Part shown: piece after piece, positions 1 to 5,270 of the stretch
How positions within the stretch are numbered: the stretch's first letter is position 1
Layout of the letters: each line of letters starts with the position of its first letter
Source: Candidatus Omnitrophota bacterium
Lineage (GTDB): Bacteria > Omnitrophota > Gorgyraeia > B26-G9
Assembly (NCBI GenBank): GCA_028718845.1
Contig: JAQULA010000084.1
Span: forward strand, 1 to 7,453
DNA: 7,453 nucleotides
Reading direction: 5' to 3'
The notes under the pieces: generated by a model
What the model saw: the letters and a program-made list of their open reading frames with translations, nothing else
The model's database searches: none
What the model was told of the DNA's origin: nothing
Position numbers and translations under genes: made by a program

Positions 1-81
1 CTCGATATGGTCGCGCTGGCGTTTGAGTTCCTTTTGGATAGCACGATAGATTTCGATATCAACTGATTTCAAATACTTCAT
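1..81 (-). CDS. glyA: Serine hydroxymethyltransferase, N-terminal fragment (cut by window edge)
   Basis: Only the first 27 codons are inside the window; the gene continues past the left edge. The fragment reads MKYLKSVDIEIYRAIQKELK followed by RQRDHIE. This matches the start of bacterial GlyA, which typically runs 'L...D.EI..AI..E..RQ...IELIASEN'. GlyA is a cytoplasmic PLP enzyme that converts serine and tetrahydrofolate to glycine and 5,10-methylene-tetrahydrofolate. Its glycine is a substrate of PurD, and its one-carbon units lead to formyl-tetrahydrofolate for purine synthesis, so it fits the operon. The gene begins 37 nt after rpiB. A purine-rich stretch (GAGGGAAAGGA) lies about 10-20 nt before the ATG, a rather long spacing for a ribosome binding site. 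The catalytic lysine and the rest of the fold are outside the window, so the call rests on the N-terminal motif and on rpiB-glyA neighbourhood conservation known from Bacillus. Confidence 0.88.
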   Translation of the reverse strand, partial: MKYLKSVDIEIYRAIQKELKRQRDHIE

Positions 82-118
82 CGGAACGGTATCCTTTCCC
101 TCTACAAATAATCATGGT

Positions 119-547
119 TCACTTGCTGAACATCTTGATCCGGCGCAAATGCCGGCCCCCGGCAAATTCGGTTTTCAGCCACAACGCGGCAATGCGTTTG
201 GCCATTGCCGCGTTGACGAATCCGGCGGCCAGGACCAAAACATTGGCATCGTTGTGTTCACGTGAAAAACGGGCGGTCGCAAGGTTAAAACAATTCGCGG
301 CACGGATACCTTTGACCGTGCTCGCGGCCATCGCCATACCCAGCCCGCTGTTGCAGATTAAAATTCCGCGTTCGAATTTTTTAGCGGACACCGCCCGCGC
401 AACCTGTCCGGCGAAAACCGGATAATCGCACGAATCTTCGGAATGCGTACCGACGTCGGTTACCTGATGTCCCTTTTTAGTCAGGAACGCAATTAAGTCC
501 TGTTTCAAGACAAACCCGCGATGATCACTGCCGATAATAATTTTCAT
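119..547 (-). CDS. rpiB: Ribose-5-phosphate isomerase B (RpiB/LacAB family)
   Basis: A 142-residue protein, the usual length for RpiB. It interconverts ribulose-5-phosphate and ribose-5-phosphate in the cytoplasm, supplying the precursor of PRPP for the purine genes upstream. Visible family motifs are IIGSDHRGF (residues 4-12), the CDYP segment at 40-43, the catalytic-cysteine segment GILICNSGLGM (61-71, Cys65), GIRAA (80-84), FSREHNDANVL (94-104, His98) and the C-terminal GGRH (130-133). The common CGTGxG signature reads CNSGLG here, keeping the cysteine but replacing Gly-Thr with Asn-Ser. I read this as a family variant, not inactivation. The start overlaps the stop of the preceding gene as ATGA (544-547), implying translational coupling. 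The neighbours (TsaC domain, LMW-PTP, glyA) match the Bacillus ywlC-ywlE-ywlF-glyA region, in which ywlF is rpiB. A sugar-phosphate isomerase of related specificity, such as LacAB-like or allose-phosphate, is possible but less likely in this context. Confidence 0.93.
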   Translation of the reverse strand: MKIIIGSDHRGFVLKQDLIAFLTKKGHQVTDVGTHSEDSCDYPVFAGQVARAVSAKKFERGILICNSGLGMAMAASTVKGIRAANCFNLATARFSREHNDANVLVLAAGFVNAAMAKRIAALWLKTEFAGGRHLRRIKMFSK

Positions 548-1602
548 CTTAATGTTGCCACCACCCCTTCTGCCGATTTTTTGATTATCTCCGCCACTTC
601 CTCGTAAAACGTTTCATCCATACCGATGGGATCGGTAATATTGAGATTGCCCGTTTCTTCGTTTAAAAATTCTTTCAACAAAAAGGTTCTTTTTTCCGCA
701 AACGGAAAATGATCGATGATATAACGGCGGTGCGTATTATCCATGACCAAAATCAGGTCCGATTCCCGGATCATCGCCTCATTCACCCGCCGCGCCCGAT
801 GACCGGAGATATCAATGCCCTGCCGCTGCATCACTATTTGCGCGGCCGGCGTCGCCGGCATCCCCTCAAACGCCGCGATCCCGGCCGATGAAACTCCGAT
901 CGCCGGAACATTCGCAAGCATTTTCCTCATAAACCCTTCGGCCATGGCACTGCGGCAACTATTTCCGGTACACACAAACAGAATCTGCTTCTGATGAGCC
1001 ACCGGAGTAATCATATCCGCACGGATCGACCCTTCGCGCAGAATGGTAAACGAGTCGTCGATTACCTGGCACACCGTAGAACTTATGCCGAGTTTCGTTT
1101 TTCCGGCATCAATAACCGCATCGATAAACCCGCCCAGTTCGGCCATAACCTGCTCGGCATTTACCGGCGGAGTAGCCCCGGAAAAATTTGCCGAAGGGGC
1201 AAATACCGGGATATTCACCTGTCGCAGCAATTGCAATGCCACCGGGTGGTCCGGCATCCGCAGGCCGATCATTCCGCCGGAATCCGAGGGAACCACCAGC
1301 GTCAGCGGACCCGGCCAGAATTTCTCGATCAACCGGTACACAAACGGAGAAAGAACCCCGCACAATTCCTCCGCCTGTTTCAGGCTGTAAATACACACCG
1401 AAAATTGCTTATCCGGTTCTCTTTTTTTGATATACCGCAGCCGCTCAAGAGCCAAATCATCATTGATCACCGCGGCAATTCCGTATACCGTTTCCGTGGG
1501 GAACGCCACCAGCCCGCCCTTTCGCAAAATCGCCGCCGCCGCGGCAATCGATTCGGGTTGCGGAGATAACGGATCGACCTTGAGCACTACTGTTTGTTTC
1601 AT
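544..1602 (-). CDS. Fusion protein: TsaC/Sua5-type threonylcarbamoyl-AMP synthase + low-molecular-weight protein tyrosine/arginine phosphatase
   Basis: 352 residues, two domains. Residues about 12-195 are a YrdC/Sua5 domain that makes threonylcarbamoyl-AMP from threonine, bicarbonate and ATP, the first step of tRNA t6A37 formation. Visible motifs are FPTETVYGIAA (34-44), the KxR motif in IKKREPDKQ (58-66), FWPGPLTLVV (95-104), GLRMPDHP (113-120), APSANFSG (135-142, SxN motif), GISSTV (172-177) and LREGSI (188-193). Residues about 205-350 are an LMW-PTP domain: P-loop CTGNSCRS (Cys211, Arg217, CX5R), SSAGI (238-242), the LILVMDNTHRRYI segment (283-295) and the general-acid DP pair (Asp324-Pro325). 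Canonical Sua5 carries a different C-terminal domain, so this is a genuine replacement in one uninterrupted frame. The phosphatase could act on phosphotyrosine or, like Bacillus YwlE, on phosphoarginine; the P-loop does not decide this. The start has no clear Shine-Dalgarno and overlaps the purE stop as ATGA, so translation is probably coupled to purE. Both active sites look intact. Confidence 0.92.
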   Translation of the reverse strand: MKQTVVLKVDPLSPQPESIAAAAAILRKGGLVAFPTETVYGIAAVINDDLALERLRYIKKREPDKQFSVCIYSLKQAEELCGVLSPFVYRLIEKFWPGPLTLVVPSDSGGMIGLRMPDHPVALQLLRQVNIPVFAPSANFSGATPPVNAEQVMAELGGFIDAVIDAGKTKLGISSTVCQVIDDSFTILREGSIRADMITPVAHQKQILFVCTGNSCRSAMAEGFMRKMLANVPAIGVSSAGIAAFEGMPATPAAQIVMQRQGIDISGHRARRVNEAMIRESDLILVMDNTHRRYIIDHFPFAEKRTFLLKEFLNEETGNLNITDPIGMDETFYEEVAEIIKKSAEGVVATLR

Positions 1603-2090
1603 TTTATTTTTATTTTCCGCACGGCCTCAGCCATATCCCGTTTGCACTGCAGCATTTTTTTCATCAACCGCTCATCATGCAACGCCAGAATCTGACAGGC
1701 CAGTAATCCGGCATTATGCGCCCCGGATTTACCGATCGACATACAGGCAACCGGGATCCCCTTAGGCATCTGCACCGTAGACAACAGACTGTCCAGTCCC
1801 CGTAAAGTCGTTGTTTCTATCGGAATTCCGATTACCGGCAGGACGGTATGCGCGGCGATCGTCCCGGCAAGAGCCGCGGACATTCCGGCAGCACCGATCA
1901 CAACCTGAATCCCCCGGACGGCAAGTTTTTCGACATAGCGAGTCACATCATTAGGAGTACGGTGCGCCGACAACACTTTTATTTCAAAGGACACCCCGAA
2001 ATCTTCAAGCACTTTTGTCGTTTCCCGGACGGTTTCCAAATCCGACTTGCTTCCCATCAGAATAGCTACCTGCACACTGTTTTTTTTCAT
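1599..2090 (-). CDS. purE: N5-carboxyaminoimidazole ribonucleotide mutase (PurE, class I-like)
   Basis: 163 residues, the normal length of stand-alone PurE. It forms 4-carboxy-5-aminoimidazole ribonucleotide (CAIR), either from N5-CAIR made by PurK (class I) or directly from AIR and CO2 (class II). Visible motifs are ILMGSKSD (10-17, phosphate loop), VLSAHRTP (39-46, His43 being the likely catalytic histidine), GAAGMSAALAGTIAA (66-80), PVIGIP (85-90), LDSLLSTVQMPKGIPVA (99-115) and IGKSGAHNAGLLA (119-131). The SAHRTP, VQMPKGIPV and IGKxGAxNA segments favour class I. The 66-80 loop is GAAGMSAALAG where E. coli has GAGGAAHLPG, a mild variant. No purK is seen in the window, so the carboxyl source is unresolved. 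It starts 44 nt after purD, preceded by a modest purine-rich GGGATGAG stretch, and ends in a lysine/isoleucine-rich tail whose stop overlaps the next start. Confidence 0.95.
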   Translation of the reverse strand: MKKNSVQVAILMGSKSDLETVRETTKVLEDFGVSFEIKVLSAHRTPNDVTRYVEKLAVRGIQVVIGAAGMSAALAGTIAAHTVLPVIGIPIETTTLRGLDSLLSTVQMPKGIPVACMSIGKSGAHNAGLLACQILALHDERLMKKMLQCKRDMAEAVRKIKIK

Positions 2091-2134
2091 AATCTCATCC
2101 CGCCTCTTTCTCTGAGCCCATACCCGATATTCAC

Positions 2135-3415
2135 TTATAACGCAATTCTCTCCAATGCCCTGCGCCCGATATCTTTCCTGAAATGCATGCCTTCAAAAGA
2201 AATTTTTTCAACCGCGTCATAGGCGGTTGTAATCGCCTCCCGGATCGTAGCTCCCAACCCGGTCACCCCCAGCACTCGCCCGCCCGCGGTTACTATCGCC
2301 CGGTTATTTTTCCTGGTTCCGGCATGAAACACAACCACGTTTTTCCGGGAACTCAACGCGTCAAGACCGTTGATGGTTTTTCCCCCGGCATAGCTGCCGG
2401 GATATCCGGATGAAGACATGACCACACAGACACAAGCCCGGTTATCCCAATCGACCTTGACCGTATCCAGTTTTCCGTCGATAGTTTTCAACAACACCTC
2501 GACAAGATCGCCGTTAAAACGCGGTATAATTGCCTGGGTTTCCGGGTCCCCGAAACGCACATTGAATTCCAGTACTTTAGGGCCGGCGGAAGTCATCATT
2601 ATCCCGGCATACAATACTCCGCGATACGGCGTACCCTCACAGCGCATACCCCGGATAACCGGCATAATCACTTCCCGCTTAATCTGTTCAAATAATTCGT
2701 CCGTTACCACCGGCGCCGGCGAATACGCCCCCATACCGCCGGTATTCGGCCCCTCATCGGCGTCGAATATCCGCTTATGATCCTGGCTGGAGGCCATATC
2801 CACAATGTGTTCGCCGTCACTGATAACAATAATCGAGGCTTCTTCCCCTTCAAGTTTCTCTTCGATCATAATGGTACGTCCGGCATCTCCGAACACCCCG
2901 TCTTTCAACAGAGCCTGAATTGCCTGTTCCTGCGCCGCCAGGGACGAGCAGACAAAAACCCCTTTTCCGGCGCATAAACCGTCGGCCTTTATCACCAGCG
3001 GCCGGTTGGCCTCCCGGACAAATTTCAGCGCCTCAAGATAATCGGAAAACACCCAAAAGTCAGCCGTGGGCACTCCGTACTTTTTCATAATAGTCTTGGA
3101 GAACACCTTGCTTGACTCCAAACGGCTGGCCGATTTGCCCGGGCCGAATACCGTAAGGCCTTTTTCCGCGAACAGGTCTACGATTCCCAGGGAAAGCGGC
3201 ACTTCCGGTCCGACCATGGTGAGATCGATTTTTTGCTTTTCCGCGAAATCCGCCAAGGCCCGGATATCATCCGCCGGAATATCCACACACTCGGCAATAC
3301 CGGCAATTCCGCCGTTGCCCGGGGCGCAATATATTTTTTTCACCCGGCTGGATTGCGCGATCTTCCATGCCAGCGCGTGTTCCCGTCCGCCGGATCCGAC
3401 TATCAATACTTTCAT
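2135..3415 (-). CDS. purD: Phosphoribosylamine--glycine ligase (GAR synthetase)
   Basis: 426 residues from the chosen start, the normal PurD length. This cytoplasmic ATP-grasp enzyme joins glycine to phosphoribosylamine with ATP. Motifs in order are the N-terminal GSGGREHALAWK (7-18), VGPEVPLSLGIVD (68-80), KKYGVPTADF (111-120), the ATP-grasp lysine segment IKADGLCAGKGV (142-153), IEEKLEGEEAS (184-194), SSQDHKRIFDADEGPNTGGM (209-228) and the metal-binding EFNVRFGDPETQ (283-294). The C-terminal PurD domain follows. An upstream in-frame ATG at 3431-3433 would add MLKVNS, but those codons overlap the end of purM. The family N-terminus begins at MKVLIVGSGG, so I place the start at 3413-3415, one nucleotide after the purM stop, with AAGG about 10 nt upstream. 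This spacing implies coupling to purM. No key residue is missing. Confidence 0.97.
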   Translation of the reverse strand: MKVLIVGSGGREHALAWKIAQSSRVKKIYCAPGNGGIAGIAECVDIPADDIRALADFAEKQKIDLTMVGPEVPLSLGIVDLFAEKGLTVFGPGKSASRLESSKVFSKTIMKKYGVPTADFWVFSDYLEALKFVREANRPLVIKADGLCAGKGVFVCSSLAAQEQAIQALLKDGVFGDAGRTIMIEEKLEGEEASIIVISDGEHIVDMASSQDHKRIFDADEGPNTGGMGAYSPAPVVTDELFEQIKREVIMPVIRGMRCEGTPYRGVLYAGIMMTSAGPKVLEFNVRFGDPETQAIIPRFNGDLVEVLLKTIDGKLDTVKVDWDNRACVCVVMSSSGYPGSYAGGKTINGLDALSSRKNVVVFHAGTRKNNRAIVTAGGRVLGVTGLGATIREAITTAYDAVEKISFEGMHFRKDIGRRALERIAL

Positions 3416-3416
3416 G

Positions 3417-4427
3417 CTATTTACCTTCAACAAATGTTATCGTCGAACGCCCGGGAACGACTTCCCCGATCACCCACGAACGCAGCTGGTAGCGTTTTAA
3501 ATGCGCCTGCGCCGCCGCGACATCCTTGCCCGCCATCACCACCACCAGACCGATCCCCATATTGAACGTCCGGAACATTTCCTTGCTTTCGACTTTGCCG
3601 CGCTGTTGCAGTACTGAAAATATTTCCGGCACCGGCCAGCTTCCCTTACGCACTATAACCGAACAATGCCCGGGGATGATCCGCATCAATTTCTCATAAT
3701 AGGCCCCGCCGGTCATATGCGCTATACCTTTAATTTTAACCGCATTCTTCAGTGCCAGGACCGGTTTGACATAGATCCGGGTCGGAGTAAGCAATTCCGC
3801 CGCTCTTTTCTTTATTTCCCGCTGGGAAAAAACTTTATGCACCAATGAAAATCCGTTGGAATGCAAACCGCTGGATTCAATCCCAACCAGCACATCTCCG
3901 GCAGAGATACTCTTACCGGTAATAATCTCGTTTTTTTCCGCTACCCCCACGCAAAAACCGGCCAGGTCATACTCATCCTTGCGGTAGATAACCGGCATTT
4001 CCGCGGTTTCTCCGCCGATAAGACTGCATCCGGATTCTTGGCACCCTTTGACAATACCCCGGACAATCGCCACCAGTTTTTTTCGGGCCACTTTTCCGAT
4101 CGCGATGTAATCAAGAAAAAATAACGGCCTCGCCCCCATGGCCAGAATATCATTGACGTTCATCGCCACCATATCAATACCCACAGTATCATGTTTATCC
4201 GCGAGCATGGCGATTTTTAGCTTTGTACCCACTCCGTCGGTGCTGGAAACCAATACCGGATTTTTGAACTCTTTCGCCGGGAAAGCGAAGCAACTGCCGA
4301 ACCCGCCTAATGAAGTCAATACCTGCCGATTAAATGTCGTGCGTACAAGCGGGCCGATGTCTCCGATAAATTTATTCGCTTCACTGATATTCACCCCGGC
4401 CTGTTTGTAAGTCAATCCCTTTGGCAT
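3417..4427 (-). CDS. purM: Phosphoribosylformylglycinamidine cyclo-ligase (AIR synthetase)
   Basis: 336 residues, close to the usual 340-350 for PurM. It closes the imidazole ring, converting FGAM and ATP to AIR in the cytoplasm. Visible motifs are TYKQAGVNISEANKFI (6-21), the GGFGSCF loop (41-47), VSSTDGVGTKLKIA (60-73), the metal/ATP-binding GIDMVAMNVNDILAMGARP (83-101), LFFLDYIAIGK (102-112), the LIGGETAEMP signature (136-145), DLAGFCVGV (154-162), SSGLHSNGFSLV (185-196) and the C-terminal FNMGIGL (288-294). The usual HITGGG near the C-terminal domain reads HMTGGAYYEK (237-246), so the third glycine is alanine. The start has the best ribosome binding site in the window, AGGAGG five nucleotides before the ATG. 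It lies 50 nt after purQ and one nucleotide before purD, acting on the product of the PurL/PurQ complex encoded just upstream. Confidence 0.97.
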   Translation of the reverse strand: MPKGLTYKQAGVNISEANKFIGDIGPLVRTTFNRQVLTSLGGFGSCFAFPAKEFKNPVLVSSTDGVGTKLKIAMLADKHDTVGIDMVAMNVNDILAMGARPLFFLDYIAIGKVARKKLVAIVRGIVKGCQESGCSLIGGETAEMPVIYRKDEYDLAGFCVGVAEKNEIITGKSISAGDVLVGIESSGLHSNGFSLVHKVFSQREIKKRAAELLTPTRIYVKPVLALKNAVKIKGIAHMTGGAYYEKLMRIIPGHCSVIVRKGSWPVPEIFSVLQQRGKVESKEMFRTFNMGIGLVVVMAGKDVAAAQAHLKRYQLRSWVIGEVVPGRSTITFVEGK

Positions 4428-4432
4428 ATAGC

Positions 4433-4438
4433 CCTCCT
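4433..4438 (-). promoter_or_regulatory. Consensus Shine-Dalgarno of purM
   Basis: Read on the minus strand this is AGGAGG, a full match to the anti-Shine-Dalgarno complement, followed by GCTAT and the purM ATG (spacing 5 nt). It is the strongest ribosome binding site in the window and fixes the purM start. The 50-nt purQ-purM gap that holds it shows no obvious strong hairpin or T-run terminator by eye. Confidence 0.85.
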
Positions 4439-4477
4439 ATCGATCGCTCCGGCGGCATACCTCGCGCCCGGCAGGCG

Positions 4478-5260
4478 TTATGTTTTGGTTAAAAAATCCA
4501 CCGCACTTCTGAAAATCGCCAGCCCGTCCGGTACCAGGGTGGGCTTTTCGCGGGTCCAACGCGGATGCTGCGTCCGGAACACACACCGTTCCGGATGCGG
4601 CATCAATCCGAAAATACGGCCGGTAGTATCGCAAATCCCGGCAATAGCACCTACCGAACCGTTGGGATTGGCCGGATAACCCGCATCATTTCCATTTTTG
4701 TCGCAATATTGGAACACAACCTGACCGTTATCGCGCAAGCGCTGTCCGGTCCCGGGATCTTTGGTGATAAATTTTCCTTCCCCGTGCGCCACCGGCAGAT
4801 AGATTACTTTATCTATCCCCCGCGTCCACACACAACAGGTGGCCGCCGGTTTCGTTAAATACACCCAGCGATCCTCGAATTTACCCGAATCATTACAACT
4901 TAGCGTGGCCTCTTGCCGCCAGTCTTTATTACCCGGTAAAATTCCCATTTTGACCAATACCTGGAATCCGTTACAGATACCGATCATCAATCCGTTACGG
5001 GCCAAAAATTTCTGCAATTCATCGCCTAATTTCATTTTCAATTCATTAGCCAGGATTTTTCCGGCGGCGATATCATCCCCGTAAGTAAACCCTCCGGGAA
5101 ACGCGACAATCTGGTACCGATCAATCCGGTCGCCGCCTTTGATCAGTTCATTAACATGCATCATGGTTACCCTGACCCGCAGCAATTCCAGGGCGACCTT
5201 TGTTTCCTGATCGCAATTAGTACCCGCCGTGCGGATAATCAACGCTTTAATATTGCTCAT
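4478..5260 (-). CDS. purQ: Phosphoribosylformylglycinamidine synthase, glutaminase subunit (long-form PurQ)
   Basis: 260 residues, longer than the roughly 227 of Bacillus-type PurQ. It is a class I glutamine amidotransferase that releases ammonia from glutamine for PurL to convert FGAR to FGAM. Visible motifs are ALIIRTAGTNCDQET (6-20), VAFPGGFTYGDDIAAGKI (52-69), the nucleophile elbow IGICNGFQVL (93-102, Cys96), SGKFEDRWVYL (125-135), the VWTRGI segment (144-149), VAHGEGKF (157-164), NPNGSVGAIAGICD (198-211) and the catalytic His/Glu in GLMPHPERC (218-226, His222 and Glu224). The catalytic triad is complete. The extra middle segment resembles the glutaminase domain of large fused PurL proteins. 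An upstream in-frame ATG at 5363-5365 would add 35 residues, but that extension is the sensor gene read in another frame. I start at 5258-5260, where the family motif begins, with GAGG six nucleotides upstream. The start lies inside the end of the sensor gene. Confidence 0.96.
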   Translation of the reverse strand: MSNIKALIIRTAGTNCDQETKVALELLRVRVTMMHVNELIKGGDRIDRYQIVAFPGGFTYGDDIAAGKILANELKMKLGDELQKFLARNGLMIGICNGFQVLVKMGILPGNKDWRQEATLSCNDSGKFEDRWVYLTKPAATCCVWTRGIDKVIYLPVAHGEGKFITKDPGTGQRLRDNGQVVFQYCDKNGNDAGYPANPNGSVGAIAGICDTTGRIFGLMPHPERCVFRTQHPRWTREKPTLVPDGLAIFRSAVDFLTKT

Positions 5261-5270
5261 TGTTTTCCTC
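5247..5270 (-). promoter_or_regulatory. Sensor-gene/purQ overlap with embedded purQ ribosome binding site
   Basis: On the minus strand the last codons of the sensor gene (Glu-Glu-Asn-Asn-Glu-Gln-Tyr-stop) contain GAGG at 5267-5270, a 6-nt spacer and the purQ ATG at 5258-5260. The sensor stop TAA follows at 5247-5249, giving a 14-nt out-of-frame overlap. This arrangement fixes the purQ start. It suggests that purQ translation depends partly on ribosomes finishing the sensor gene; the coupling is inference from spacing. Confidence 0.8.

Noticed and set aside
994..1569. Long open frame on the plus strand (191 codons)
   Set aside because: It lies fully antisense to the TsaC-LMW-PTP gene, has Arg/His-rich composition typical of an antisense shadow, and matches no family I recognise.
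3416..3433. Upstream purD start adding MLKVNS
   Set aside because: It overlaps the end of purM, and the family N-terminus and spacing fit the ATG at 3413-3415.
4428..4477. Possible terminator or attenuator between purQ and purM
   Set aside because: The 50-nt gap is GC-rich but shows no clean inverted repeat followed by a T-run, and it carries the strong purM ribosome binding site.
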